Below, in pieces: positions 17,802 through 28,251 of a DNA stretch of 64,000 bases. Under the pieces are notes generated by a model. The model was not told where the DNA came from and made no database searches. It saw only the letters and a program-made list of their open reading frames with translations. The stretch is from Staphylococcus durrellii. Lineage in GTDB: Bacteria > Bacillota > Bacilli > Staphylococcales > Staphylococcaceae. Positions within the stretch are counted from its first letter, which is position 1. Each line of letters starts with the position of its first letter. Where the stretch lies: NCBI RefSeq assembly GCF_015594545.1, contig NZ_JADIIO010000001.1, positions 1,054,001 through 1,118,000 of the forward strand, written 5' to 3'. The position numbers and the translations under genes were made by a program.

Positions 17802-18953
17802 TTAAAACCAAGATTTGACTAGATTAGCTACTTTTAAATTGCTTGCTGCAATTTCTGCAGTACGTGGTATATAAGGATAATCTTTTAATTCATCTTTCCA
17901 AGTAGTCGAAAGTTGGCAAGGTGCATATCGTTGCCATTTAGCTAACCATTTTTGTGGTAAGTGACCTTGTTGTATTGGTTCACCTATGAGTGCTAAAAAT
18001 ACATGTGACCAAGCACGAGGAACGACTTCCCATATATTATAACCGCCTCCGCCAAACATCATCACTTTACCATCTGTATGTTCATCTGCTAAAGACTTAA
18101 TGATATAAGGTATTTCATAAAGTGCATCTAAAGTACAGCTCATATGAGTTAAAGGATCTAAATAATGAATATCCACGCCATGTACACTAACGATGATATC
18201 AGGTTTATATGATTCTACAATAGGAATGATCGTGCTTTTAAAAGATTCTAAGTATGATTCGTTCTCAGTAAAAGGTTCAAGAGGTATATTAACGGCACAA
18301 CCATAACCCTTTTCATCACCACGCTCCGTATAATGCCCAGAGCCAGGGAATAGAAATTTACCTGTTTCATGGATAGAGTAAGATAACACCTTTTCATTTG
18401 TATAAAAGCTCCATTGTGTACCATCACCGTGATGCGCATCCGTATCGATACATAAAACTTTGCAATTATATTTTTTTATCAAATAAGCTATTGTAATGGC
18501 TACGTCATTATATATACAAAATCCATTGGCTCGACCGGGTAATGCATGATGTAAACCACCACCTAAGTGACAGCCATTTGCTACTTTGTTAGTCATAATG
18601 GCATCCGCTAAATTTAATGCGCCACCGACAATTCTAGCACTGTGCTTGTGCATTTGTTTGAACTGTACTGTATCTTCTCCGTCTATGCCATATTTTTTTG
18701 CTTCTGAATCGCTTAAAATACCATGTGAAGTATGTTTCATTGCTTGTATATAATCATAAGAATGGATTAATAATAATTCTTCTTCAGTAGCAATACGTGG
18801 TTTTATTATATGATTTGACTTAAGATAACCAAGCTCTTTTAATAATTCAGTTGTTAGTTTCAATCTCATTTGATTGAATGGATGTTCATTTGTGAAACGA
18901 TATTGTAACAATTCATTTGCATAAACATAGCCCGTTGCTTCGATGTTACTCAT
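17802..18953 (-). CDS. acuC: Acetoin utilization protein AcuC (class I histone deacetylase-like)
   Basis: A 383-residue zinc amidohydrolase of the HDAC class I fold. The catalytic region shows HHALPGRANGFC (His-His pair), DTDAHHGDGTQ (zinc-ligand Asp and His) and the later GGGGYN. In B. subtilis AcuC removes the acetyl group that AcuA puts on acetyl-CoA synthetase and so reactivates it. It lies 14 bases downstream of acuA on the minus strand and is divergent from acsA, its expected target. The AcuB gene found between acuA and acuC in B. subtilis is absent here. Confidence 0.93.
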   Translation of the reverse strand: MSNIEATGYVYANELLQYRFTNEHPFNQMRLKLTTELLKELGYLKSNHIIKPRIATEEELLLIHSYDYIQAMKHTSHGILSDSEAKKYGIDGEDTVQFKQMHKHSARIVGGALNLADAIMTNKVANGCHLGGGLHHALPGRANGFCIYNDVAITIAYLIKKYNCKVLCIDTDAHHGDGTQWSFYTNEKVLSYSIHETGKFLFPGSGHYTERGDEKGYGCAVNIPLEPFTENESYLESFKSTIIPIVESYKPDIIVSVHGVDIHYLDPLTHMSCTLDALYEIPYIIKSLADEHTDGKVMMFGGGGYNIWEVVPRAWSHVFLALIGEPIQQGHLPQKWLAKWQRYAPCQLSTTWKDELKDYPYIPRTAEIAASNLKVANLVKSWF

Positions 18954-18967
18954 AAATTTTCTCCCCT

Positions 18968-19600
18968 TTAAAAGAAAAAGCGATTCATATAGCGAATATC
19001 ATCAAACGCTTGCAATTGCTGAATAGTAATACGTGAACCAATTCTAGCCATTAAACAATTCGCAGGATGACTTGTAATTTCTGGATCATCAGTTGCAAAA
19101 ATTTCAAGACCCCCATATCCCATTAATTTTTGCATTAGCTTTTTATATTCATAGACACCTAGACCTGAATTTTTTAAGTCCCAATGCCAATAATATTCGG
19201 TAGTTATAATAATATAATCTTCAATTTCGTCTTGAGATAGACTTAACTTAATTAATTCGGTACCTAAATGTAAATAACGATAAGGTAAGCTGATTTCGAT
19301 AGCCCCAAGTTCAATCAAATAAGGCAATTGGCCACTAGACCATCGCTCCAACGGATCGGGATAATGATAAGTAACGTATCCTATAATATGTTGGGCGTGT
19401 TTTAAAACGAAAATTTTACCCTCTGGTAATTGACTAATTTCTTTAATAGCCTCAAATTGTTCATTAGGATATCTGAAAGAATGCAAACCTTCATCGAAAG
19501 TCATGCGTTCTAAATCTTGTACTAGAACGGGTCCTTCAATAACATAATGTGCATTATCAATCTCATAAGTTTTTGTAACATATGTTTTTTTGTGCTCCAT
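18968..19600 (-). CDS. acuA: Acetyltransferase AcuA (GNAT; acetylates AcsA)
   Basis: A 210-residue GNAT-family protein. The core includes YVTYHYPDPLERW, LIELGAIEISLPYRYLHLGTELI (acetyl-CoA-binding region) and YYWHWDLKNSGLGVYEYKKLM, which match AcuA proteins. In B. subtilis AcuA acetylates a lysine near the C-terminus of AcsA and switches it off. Here it is divergently transcribed from acsA with 171 bases between them, and upstream of acuC, so writer, eraser and target are adjacent. A perfect 30-bp palindrome lies 28 bases before its start. Confidence 0.92.
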   Translation of the reverse strand: MEHKKTYVTKTYEIDNAHYVIEGPVLVQDLERMTFDEGLHSFRYPNEQFEAIKEISQLPEGKIFVLKHAQHIIGYVTYHYPDPLERWSSGQLPYLIELGAIEISLPYRYLHLGTELIKLSLSQDEIEDYIIITTEYYWHWDLKNSGLGVYEYKKLMQKLMGYGGLEIFATDDPEITSHPANCLMARIGSRITIQQLQAFDDIRYMNRFFF

Positions 19601-19627
19601 CTTTTCTATCCACCACCTTTATATATG

Positions 19628-19657
19628 ATAACAATTATTATTAATAATAATTGTTAT
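19628..19657. repeat. Perfect 30-bp palindrome between acuA and acsA
   Basis: The two 15-base halves are exact reverse complements with no spacer (half-site ataacaattattatt). It lies between the divergent acuA and acsA genes, nearer acuA, and does not match cre. It could be an operator for a dimeric repressor or a cruciform/hairpin in the acuA leader. Confidence 0.8.
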
Positions 19658-19701
19658 TGTTGGAATTGTAAATTAACACAATAAAATACACTTTTATTTT
19701 T

Positions 19702-19730
19702 TTGAAAATTGGGTATATTTTAGATATAAT
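19702..19730 (+). promoter_or_regulatory. Promoter of acsA
   Basis: TTGAAA at 19702-19707, a 17-base spacer, consensus TATAAT at 19725-19730. Confidence 0.82.
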
Positions 19731-19738
19731 CGATTTTA

Positions 19739-19752
19739 AGAAAGCGATTTCA
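19739..19752 (+). promoter_or_regulatory. Candidate cre site downstream of the acsA promoter
   Basis: It matches TGWAANCGNTNWCA at 13 of 14 positions (only position 1 differs) and overlaps or just follows the predicted transcript start, where bound CcpA would block acsA. Glucose repression of acsA by CcpA is known in B. subtilis. Confidence 0.7.
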
Positions 19753-19771
19753 CTTTAAGGGGGATTTCATA

Positions 19772-21481
19772 ATGAAAGTAGACATTTATAAAGGGGAACA
19801 AGGAAATTTCAATCTACCAAATTACGAAGAAGTATATAACAACTTCGATTGGAAAGAGGTAGAGAAAGCATTTTCTTGGTATCAAACAGGCAAAATGAAC
19901 ATGGCGCATGAATGTATTGATCGACATGTTGAAAATGGAAAAGGAAATAAAGTCGCTTTATATTATAAAGATGATCAACGCAAAGAAAGTTATACTTTCA
20001 GTGATATGAAAGACTATTCTAATAAAGCGGCTAACGTTCTTAAAGATAAGGCAAGCGTAGAAAAAGGCGATAGGGTGTTTATTTTTATGCCTAGAACGCC
20101 AGAATTATACTTTGCTTTTTTAGGTATATTAAAGATAGGTGCAATTGTAGGACCATTATTTGAAGCATTTATGGAAAAAGCAGTAGGTGATAGATTAGAA
20201 AATAGTGATGCTAAAGTTATTATCACTACGAATGATTTATTACCTAGAATTCCGCAAGATAGATTACCTAATTTAGAGAAAATCGTCGTTGTCGATGATA
20301 ACGTAGATAGTGATTATATTGATTTTAATGAAGCAATGGAATCAGCTAGTAATGATTTTGAAACTGAATGGTTAAATGAAGATGATGGTTTAATTTTACA
20401 TTATACATCAGGTTCTACTGGGCAACCTAAAGGTGTACTTCATGTACAAAAAGCAATGCTAGTACATTATATTTCAGGCAAATATGTTTTAGATTTAAAT
20501 GAAGATGATGTCTATTGGTGTACAGCCGACCCTGGTTGGGTAACAGGTACTTCATACGGCGTATTTAGTCCTTGGCTTAATGGTGCAACTAACTGTATCG
20601 CAGGTGGACGTTTCTCCCCTGAAGCTTGGTATAAAATGATAGAAGAATTTAAAGTTACTATTTGGTACACTGCACCAACTGCATTACGTATGTTAATGAG
20701 TGCTGGTGACGATATCGTAAATAAATATGATTTATCATCACTTAAAAGTATCTTATCAGTAGGTGAACCTCTTAACCCTGAAGTTATTAAATGGGCTTAT
20801 GAAGTATTTGGCAAACGTGTGTTAGATACTTGGTGGATGACTGAAACAGGTGGACACATGATCGTTAACTATCCATCAATGGATGTTAAATTAGGATCAA
20901 TGGGTAAACCATTACCAGGGGTTGAAGCTTCTATCATTGATGATCAAGGCAATGAATTACCACCAAATAGAATGGGAAACTTAGCATTGAAAAAAGGTTG
21001 GCCATCCATGATGCACTCTATTTGGAAAAATCCTGAAAAATATGATTCATACTTCATAGGTGATTGGTATGTTTCAGGTGACTCAGCTTATAAAGACGAA
21101 GATGGCTATTTCTGGTTCCAAGGTCGTGTAGATGATGTAATCATGACAGCTGGTGAACGTGTAGGTCCCTTCGAAGTAGAGTCTAAATTAGTTGAGCACG
21201 AATCAGTTGCTGAAGCAGGAGTAATTGGTAAACCAGATTCAGTACGTGGTGAAATCATTAAAGCATTTGTAGCATTGAAACCAGGTTATGAACCTACTGA
21301 TGACTTAAAAGAAGAAATCCGTGTCTTTGTTAAAGAGGGCTTAGCCGCACATGCTGCGCCTAGAGAAATTGAATTTAAAGACAAACTTCCAAAAACACGT
21401 TCAGGTAAAATAATGAGACGTGTACTTAAGGCTTGGGAACTTGATTTACCAGAAGGCGATTTAAGTACAATGGAAGACTAA
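19772..21481 (+). CDS. acsA: Acetyl-CoA synthetase (acetate--CoA ligase)
   Basis: A 569-residue ANL-superfamily enzyme that activates acetate with ATP and CoA. Visible motifs: the P-loop-like YTSGSTGQPKGV near residue 214, the adenylate motif WWMTETGG, and the hinge/CoA region GRVDDVIMTAGERVGPFEVE. K546 in TRSGKIMRR is the conserved lysine that AcuA-type enzymes acetylate. The ribosome-binding site is a G-rich AAGGGGG. Its promoter and cre-like site indicate carbon-catabolite control; acuA and acuC next door indicate control by acetylation. Confidence 0.96.
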   Translation: MKVDIYKGEQGNFNLPNYEEVYNNFDWKEVEKAFSWYQTGKMNMAHECIDRHVENGKGNKVALYYKDDQRKESYTFSDMKDYSNKAANVLKDKASVEKGDRVFIFMPRTPELYFAFLGILKIGAIVGPLFEAFMEKAVGDRLENSDAKVIITTNDLLPRIPQDRLPNLEKIVVVDDNVDSDYIDFNEAMESASNDFETEWLNEDDGLILHYTSGSTGQPKGVLHVQKAMLVHYISGKYVLDLNEDDVYWCTADPGWVTGTSYGVFSPWLNGATNCIAGGRFSPEAWYKMIEEFKVTIWYTAPTALRMLMSAGDDIVNKYDLSSLKSILSVGEPLNPEVIKWAYEVFGKRVLDTWWMTETGGHMIVNYPSMDVKLGSMGKPLPGVEASIIDDQGNELPPNRMGNLALKKGWPSMMHSIWKNPEKYDSYFIGDWYVSGDSAYKDEDGYFWFQGRVDDVIMTAGERVGPFEVESKLVEHESVAEAGVIGKPDSVRGEIIKAFVALKPGYEPTDDLKEEIRVFVKEGLAAHAAPREIEFKDKLPKTRSGKIMRRVLKAWELDLPEGDLSTMED

Positions 21482-21503
21482 TATAGAAATACTTTTATAA
21501 TCT

Positions 21504-21537
21504 AGAACGTTATCTTTAAAGGTAACGTTCTTTTTGT
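21504..21537 (+). terminator. Terminator of acsA
   Basis: A 14-bp stem with one wobble (21504-21517 with 21518-21531), the loop formed by the central A/T pairs, and a T-run. Confidence 0.85.
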
Positions 21538-21570
21538 TCTGTGATGCAATATAATAAAACTAAATATTTA

Positions 21571-21584
21571 TGTAAGCGCTATAT
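21571..21584 (+). promoter_or_regulatory. Candidate cre site upstream of fhs
   Basis: It matches TGWAANCGNTNWCA at 12 of 14 positions, including the whole left half and central CG; the last two bases differ. It lies just upstream of a possible fhs promoter (TCGACA at 21591-21596, 17 bases, TAATAT at 21614-21619). Confidence 0.45.
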
Positions 21585-21686
21585 AAAACGTCGACAAAGT
21601 CAAGGTAGTTCGATAATATAAGTATAAAAGAGTGACTTAAATCATTTTAATATTTAATTACTATAATACACTAAGGGGGATTTAAT

Positions 21687-23354
21687 GTGACACATTTATC
21701 AGATTTAGAAATTGCTAATAAAGCTAAGTTATCACCAATTACTGAAATTGCTCAAAAAGTAGCTATAACAGAAGATGCACTTGAGCAGTATGGACGATAT
21801 AAAGCCAAGATTGATATTAATAAAATCAACAAGCAAAAAGAAAAAGGAAAAGTCGTATTAGTCACTGCAATGAGTCCTACGCCTGCAGGGGAAGGTAAAT
21901 CAACTGTAACTGTGGGGTTATCCGATGCTTTAAATAAATTAAATAAAAAAGTAATGGTTGCTTTACGTGAACCTGCGCTTGGTCCAACGTTTGGTATTAA
22001 AGGTGGAGCGACAGGTGGGGGCTATGCACAAGTTTTACCAATGGAAGATATTAATTTACATTTTAACGGGGATTTTCATGCAATTACTACAGCTAACAAT
22101 GCGTTATCAGCATTTATAGATAATCATATGCATCATGGTAATGAATTAGATATTGACCAACGTCGTATTGAGTGGAAACGTGTTCTAGATATAAACGACC
22201 GTGCGCTTAGACAGATTAATGTAGGGTTAGGTGGCCCTACGCAGGACATTCCGCGCGAAGATGGATTTAATATTACTGTAGCTTCAGAAATAATGGCTAT
22301 TTTATGTTTAGCCACAGGGATTAATGATTTAAGGACTAAGATTAGTCAAATTACGGTTGGTTATACAAAGTCACTTAAACCAGTGACTGTGACCGACTTA
22401 AAAGTAGAAGGTGCACTAACGATGATTTTAAAGGATGCCATCAAACCTAATCTTGTTCAAACGATAGAGGGTACACCAGCTTTAGTACATGGTGGACCAT
22501 TTGCGAATATTGCACATGGATGTAATTCAATATTGGCAACTGAAACGGCAAGAGATTTAGCGGATATCGTTGTTACTGAAGCAGGATTTGGTTCTGATTT
22601 GGGCGCGGAAAAATTCATGAATATTAAAGCTCGAGAGGCGGGATTTAAACCTTCTGCCGTCGTTGTAGTTGCAACCATTAGAGCTTTAAAAATGCATGGC
22701 GGTGTACCTAAAGATAGTTTGAAAGAAGAAGATGTTGAAGCACTTAAAACTGGTATCGTAAATTTAGAACGTCATGTAGACAATATGAAAAAATATGGTG
22801 TTGAACCAGTTATAGCTTTAAATGCATTTATTAATGATACAGAAGCTGAAATACAATTTGTTCAACAATGGGCACAAGAAAAAGGTGTAAGGATTGCGCT
22901 TACGGAAGTATGGGAGAAAGGTGGCGCTGGTGGTGAAGCGTTAGCACAAAATGTATTAGAAGTAATTGAACAACCGCAATCATTTAAACATTTATATGAT
23001 TTAGATTTATCTATTGAAGACAAAATCGAAACGATAGTAAAAGAGATCTATGGTGGTAAAGGAGTTACATTTACTAATAAAGCAAAAAAACAATTGGCTT
23101 TATTTAAAGAGAATGGTTGGGATAAATTTCCAGTATGTATGGCAAAAACGCAATATTCGTTTGCTGATGATCAAACTGTATTAGGTGCACCAAGTGATTT
23201 TGAAATAACAATTCGTGAACTCGAAGCCAAAACAGGGGCAGGCTTTATAGTAGCACTTACAGGCACTATTATGACTATGCCTGGATTACCCAAACAACCT
23301 GCTGCACTTAATATGGATGTCACAGATGATGGACATGCTAAAGGTTTATTCTAA
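21687..23354 (+). CDS. fhs: Formate--tetrahydrofolate ligase
   Basis: A 555-residue enzyme making 10-formyltetrahydrofolate from formate, ATP and tetrahydrofolate, feeding purine and formyl-methionine synthesis. The ATP-binding loop [14 protein letters not shown] is near residues 64-77; [21 protein letters not shown] and the C-terminal [13 protein letters not shown] are family signatures. GTG start with a G-rich ribosome-binding site (AAGGGGG). Monocistronic with its own terminator; a cre-like site upstream suggests a link to carbon status. Confidence 0.96.
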   Translation: MTHLSDLEIANKAKLSPITEIAQKVAITEDALEQYGRYKAKIDINKINKQKEKGKVVLVTAMSPTPAGEGKSTVTVGLSDALNKLNKKVMVALREPALGPTFGIKGGATGGGYAQVLPMEDINLHFNGDFHAITTANNALSAFIDNHMHHGNELDIDQRRIEWKRVLDINDRALRQINVGLGGPTQDIPREDGFNITVASEIMAILCLATGINDLRTKISQITVGYTKSLKPVTVTDLKVEGALTMILKDAIKPNLVQTIEGTPALVHGGPFANIAHGCNSILATETARDLADIVVTEAGFGSDLGAEKFMNIKAREAGFKPSAVVVVATIRALKMHGGVPKDSLKEEDVEALKTGIVNLERHVDNMKKYGVEPVIALNAFINDTEAEIQFVQQWAQEKGVRIALTEVWEKGGAGGEALAQNVLEVIEQPQSFKHLYDLDLSIEDKIETIVKEIYGGKGVTFTNKAKKQLALFKENGWDKFPVCMAKTQYSFADDQTVLGAPSDFEITIRELEAKTGAGFIVALTGTIMTMPGLPKQPAALNMDVTDDGHAKGLF

Positions 23355-23392
23355 GTCTCCCACTAAAAAGAAAATAATTTAATATATAAATA

Positions 23393-23429
23393 GGCACACA
23401 GCGCAATGGATAATTGACTGTGTGCTTTT
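23393..23429 (+). terminator. Terminator of fhs
   Basis: A 9-bp stem (23393-23401 with 23418-23426) with a 16-base loop, followed by ttt. Confidence 0.75.
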
Positions 23430-23453
23430 AGTTATAAATACGTAAATTTATCT

Positions 23454-24359
23454 TTAATTATTAGTTCTTAGTTTAATTTTAATATTTTCTTTTTCGGCCG
23501 TTATAAATTGCTTATGCGTGATTTTGTTTTCTACGACCATACGCTTTAATACATAGTGTTGACGGTTTAAACCTATAGTCAACTGGGATTCCGATTTTAA
23601 TGAGCCATCTCGATTATAAGGCGTATAGTAATAGGGGCTTTGTAATAGTCCTACGATATATGCAGACTCAGCGACTGTAAGATTATTAGGTGATTTCCCA
23701 AATAAACTAAAAGAAGCTGAAGCAATGCCGGTTATGTCCGCGCCGTTATAATCTCTGCCAAATGGCACGATATTAAGGTAAATATATAAAATTTCTTTTT
23801 TGCTAAATAATTTTTCGGTGCGCATTGCTAATACTAATTCATTTGCTTTACGTGAATATGTTTTCTTATTTGTTAAGATTTGATTTTTAACCAATTGTTG
23901 TGTAATTGTACTTCCACCTGATGATATTTGTGTATTGAATACATCTTGAAATACTGCTCTTAACAAAGCTTTAGGTAATATACCATTATGTTTAAAATAC
24001 AAGCTATCTTCAGATGACGTGAGTGCTTTAACGACCGTATCATTAACATTGTGTGGGCCGATGATTAATGTATTATTTGATTCATCAAATGATGATAGTA
24101 TATTGTGATTCCGATTTTTTAATGTGTCACTACCAGGAAAATCCAATAACTCAGATTTTAATTCTTTATCTGACATATGCACGGCATCTTTAGTTAAATG
24201 GCTAAAATAAATAATGGATGCAGCCAATACAATAGAAGATATAGATGCCACAATAACAAATAACGCCACGAAAATGTATTTGATTTTTTTGTATATCTTT
24301 TCCATTTTAGTTAGTAGATTAATTTTGTTATGGGAATTTAAGTTATTATTACTTTCCAA
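23454..24359 (-). CDS. sgtA: Monofunctional peptidoglycan glycosyltransferase (GT51), SgtA-like
   Basis: A 301-residue membrane-anchored enzyme that polymerises lipid II into glycan strands outside the cell. One transmembrane segment (about 29-51) is followed by a GT51 domain: catalytic Glu in SSEDSLYFKHNG (E117), motif GGSTITQQLVKN (148-159), and SRKANELVLAMRTEKLFSK. There is no transpeptidase domain. The position next to fhs and tyrS matches S. aureus sgtA. The best start is a TTG at 24359, 11 bases after AGGAGG; an internal ATG at 24305 lacks such a site. Confidence 0.88.
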   Translation of the reverse strand: MESNNNLNSHNKINLLTKMEKIYKKIKYIFVALFVIVASISSIVLAASIIYFSHLTKDAVHMSDKELKSELLDFPGSDTLKNRNHNILSSFDESNNTLIIGPHNVNDTVVKALTSSEDSLYFKHNGILPKALLRAVFQDVFNTQISSGGSTITQQLVKNQILTNKKTYSRKANELVLAMRTEKLFSKKEILYIYLNIVPFGRDYNGADITGIASASFSLFGKSPNNLTVAESAYIVGLLQSPYYYTPYNRDGSLKSESQLTIGLNRQHYVLKRMVVENKITHKQFITAEKENIKIKLRTNN

Positions 24360-24407
24360 GATTAGCTACACCTCCTGTCAACGAAATCATTATATCATAT
24401 TTCGATA

Positions 24408-24436
24408 TTGACTTTTAAAATTGCTTTAATTATAAT
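24408..24436 (+). promoter_or_regulatory. Promoter of the tyrS T-box transcript
   Basis: TTGACT at 24408-24413, a 17-base spacer, consensus TATAAT at 24431-24436; predicted start near 24443. Confidence 0.82.
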
Positions 24437-24493
24437 TATATTCAATTCGATATTATTTTGGGTTAAAGGACAAGTAACTTTAATTTTAATTTT

Positions 24494-24673
24494 CAGAGAA
24501 ATAGTGGTTGGTGTGAACTATTAATTAAATTAAAGCGAATACACCTTATGAATGTTTTAAACATAATCCAACGTTTAAGTTAATGAACGTATCATTAATA
24601 AAGTTGATAGACTTAGAGTTTGGTGGTACCGTGCGCGAGCGCCCTTACATTTTAATGTAAGGGCGTTTTTTCT
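24494..24673 (+). promoter_or_regulatory. Tyrosine-specific T-box riboswitch
   Basis: The leader shows the stem I pattern cagagaa...GGTTGGTGTGAA (24494-24517), a candidate tyrosine specifier codon TAC at 24540-24542 followed by the usual A, the T-box core TGGTACC at 24624-24630 with downstream GTG, and an intrinsic terminator with a 12-bp stem (24640-24651 with 24654-24665) and T-run. Uncharged tRNA-Tyr should pair with the specifier and the T-box to form the antiterminator and let tyrS be read. This accounts for most of the 376-base gap before tyrS. Confidence 0.92.
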
Positions 24674-24723
24674 TTTATCTACAGATTTTCATTTAATACT
24701 AAAATAATATCTACAGAAAATAG

Positions 24724-25998
<1,275 letters not shown>

Positions 25999-26022
25999 AA
26001 GTGAATATATTTGGAACACTAA

Positions 26023-26068
26023 AAAAGCACAACATTCAACTGAGTTACAGTATGAATGTTGTGCTTTT
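26023..26068. terminator. Bidirectional terminator between tyrS and htrA
   Basis: A perfect 16-bp stem (26023-26038 with 26053-26068), a 14-base loop, A-run before and T-run within the arms, so it works for both convergent genes. Confidence 0.85.
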
Positions 26069-26084
26069 ACTTTATTGGTGTTAT

Positions 26085-27380
26085 CTACTCGAAAGAATTT
26101 TCATGATTTCCATCATCGGTCGATTGTGTAGATTTAGATGTTGTTTTAAGTTTTTTTAATGTGACGTTAACTTGTTTCGTTTCACCTTTACGTTCAATTG
26201 TTAGTTTTGCTTGTTCACCAGGTTTTTTATGTTGATACAGATAAGATTTTAAATCAGTATCTTCTTTTACCGTTTTGTTATCAATTTTCGTGATAATATC
26301 GCCTTCTTTTAGACCGTTATCGCTATCAACTTTGGCCACGTAGACACCGTCTTTACGATTAGTATCTAATTTTGATTTATAATTATCTGGAATTTCACTG
26401 AGATTGAGTAAACCTATGCCAATAGATGGGCGTTCAATTTTACCATTTTCGACAAGCGATTTAATTGTAACTTTTACTTCGTTACTTGGTATTGCAAATC
26501 CAATACCTTCAACTTGCTCATTGGCTATTTTCATTGAATTAATACCTACGAGGTTACCGTTAATATCTACAAGCGCTCCACCAGAGTTACCAGGATTAAT
26601 TGCAGCATCAGTTTGTAGTACATTTACTTTGTTTGCACCTGCAGCTGTCTGTGTATCAATTGTACGCTCGTTTGCTGATATAATACCTGAGGTTACAGAA
26701 TTAGCAAATTCTAAGCCTAATGGATTACCCATTGCAAATACACTATCTCCTGTTTTAACTTTTGATGAATTAGCGAATTTTATAGCCTCTATGCCTTCCG
26801 TATGATTAATTTTTAAAACAGCAATATCTGTTAAGGCATCTTTGCCGACTAACTTTGCATTAACTTGTTTATTATTATGTAACTGTACTTTTATATCACT
26901 TGCTCCATCAATAACATGGTTATTAGTAACAATATATGCAGAATTGTTATTTTTTTCATAAATAACGCCTGAACCGACTCCAGCTTGTTGTGACTTAGAA
27001 GATTTCCCTTCAAGTAAATCATTTAAATTTTGAGTTTTTTGCATATTAATTACACCCACTATCGAAGGTGATACATCATTAATCATTTTATTAACAGATG
27101 TACGTTGATCATTTTTGCCATCTAATGTGTTACCACCTTTGCTGTGAGTTGCCTCTTGAACGGATGATCCACTACGTTCGGAATCGGTGTTATTTAATAG
27201 TTTACCGACACCTAGAACAATCATAGCTCCGATAATACCTGCTATTAACGCCACAACAATTGTTTTGAACCATGGGAATTTTAGTTTATATCTATGTCGT
27301 GGTTGTTCATAGCTATAACTATTTTGTTCTGTGTTGTTTGATAAATCTGTTTGTTGGTTATCTTTATTAAATTCTGACAT
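26085..27380 (-). CDS. htrA: HtrA-like serine protease, membrane-anchored
   Basis: A 431-residue S1C-family surface quality-control protease. A cytoplasmic N-terminus (1-38) and one transmembrane segment (about 40-60) precede a trypsin-like domain with catalytic H155 (NNHVIDG), D185 (LTDIAVLK) and S266 (GNSGGAL), then one PDZ domain (about 320-410). The short C-terminal tail is polar. The place beside tyrS corresponds to S. aureus htrA1 rather than the longer htrA2. Minus strand, convergent with tyrS and divergent from the acyltransferase gene. Confidence 0.92.
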   Translation of the reverse strand: MSEFNKDNQQTDLSNNTEQNSYSYEQPRHRYKLKFPWFKTIVVALIAGIIGAMIVLGVGKLLNNTDSERSGSSVQEATHSKGGNTLDGKNDQRTSVNKMINDVSPSIVGVINMQKTQNLNDLLEGKSSKSQQAGVGSGVIYEKNNNSAYIVTNNHVIDGASDIKVQLHNNKQVNAKLVGKDALTDIAVLKINHTEGIEAIKFANSSKVKTGDSVFAMGNPLGLEFANSVTSGIISANERTIDTQTAAGANKVNVLQTDAAINPGNSGGALVDINGNLVGINSMKIANEQVEGIGFAIPSNEVKVTIKSLVENGKIERPSIGIGLLNLSEIPDNYKSKLDTNRKDGVYVAKVDSDNGLKEGDIITKIDNKTVKEDTDLKSYLYQHKKPGEQAKLTIERKGETKQVNVTLKKLKTTSKSTQSTDDGNHENSFE

Positions 27381-27552
27381 AATTTTCCTCCCAATTTATA
27401 AACTATGCTTTTATTATATATGTTTTGTGTTGATTTGCTAGTATCTTGTAGTCAGTCTTTAGACTGATTCTTATTTCTTTATTTTCTTGTTTGATAACCA
27501 ACTAAATGATAAAATCTAAAAGGTAACATAAGGCTAAAAAGTAGGTGAACTC

Positions 27553-28173
27553 ATGTATAAAGTAATAAGTTCTATTTTATATTTTATAATAGTTAAATTA
27601 AGTAAATCGTTAACAGTACATGGCAAAGAAAATATTCCACAATTAAATAAATATGTTGCTACATGTACGCATGAAAGTTATAACGAAGTTATTATGTTAG
27701 GAATGTCTATTTTTCCAACACAAATACATTACATGGCTAAAAAAGAGTTATTTAAAAACAAACTGTTTGGTAACTTTCTTCTATCATTAAATGCGTTTCC
27801 TGTTGATAGAGAAAATCCAGGACCCAGTACATTAAAAAAACCAATTAAATTATTAAAAGAAAATAAGACTGTCGGCATTTTTCCAACAGGACAACGCAGA
27901 CAACTTTCTGAAGATGCCCCCCTAAAAAGAGGTGCTGTAACTATAGCTATGATGGGCGGTGCGCCTATTTTACCGGCAGCATACGTTGGACCTAAAAATA
28001 TACTAGGTCTAATTACAGGGCATGCGCACATTAAATTTGGTGAACCTATTGAAACAAAAGATTTACCAAAAAATATGAAAAGAAATGAAAGACTAGAATA
28101 TTTAACAAAACAACTAGAAAATAGTACTAGACAATTACAAGTAGAATTAAATGAAACTGTTAATAGTAAATAA
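27553..28173 (+). CDS. PlsC-like 1-acylglycerol-3-phosphate acyltransferase family protein
   Basis: A 206-residue protein of the LPLAT/PlsC superfamily with an N-terminal hydrophobic segment (about 2-17). The usual catalytic motif HX4D appears as HESYNE (H40, E45), and the usual FPEGTR appears as FPTGQRR (110-116); the VDRENPGPSTLKKP block in between is well kept. The family transfers acyl chains to lysophosphatidic acid, but these two departures make the exact reaction uncertain; this may be a variant branch rather than the essential PlsC. It stands alone between htrA and the PTS gene. Confidence 0.8.
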   Translation: MYKVISSILYFIIVKLSKSLTVHGKENIPQLNKYVATCTHESYNEVIMLGMSIFPTQIHYMAKKELFKNKLFGNFLLSLNAFPVDRENPGPSTLKKPIKLLKENKTVGIFPTGQRRQLSEDAPLKRGAVTIAMMGGAPILPAAYVGPKNILGLITGHAHIKFGEPIETKDLPKNMKRNERLEYLTKQLENSTRQLQVELNETVNSK

Positions 28174-28251
28174 CAATATCTTTCAAAATTTTAAATAATA
28201 TAAATTAAAATAATAATACGAATTTTAAAAAAGTTATGTTACTATGTAATT

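Noticed and set aside
17614..17811. Minus-strand open frame between ccpA and acuC
   Set aside because: It is A/T-rich, has no ribosome-binding site, and runs across the bidirectional terminator at 17712-17755.
19628..19657. The acuA-acsA palindrome as a classical Fur, PerR or Rex box
   Set aside because: It does not match the spacing of Fur (GATAATGATTATC-type), PerR (TTATAATNATTATAA) or Rex (TTGTGA-N6-TCACAA) closely enough to assign any of them.
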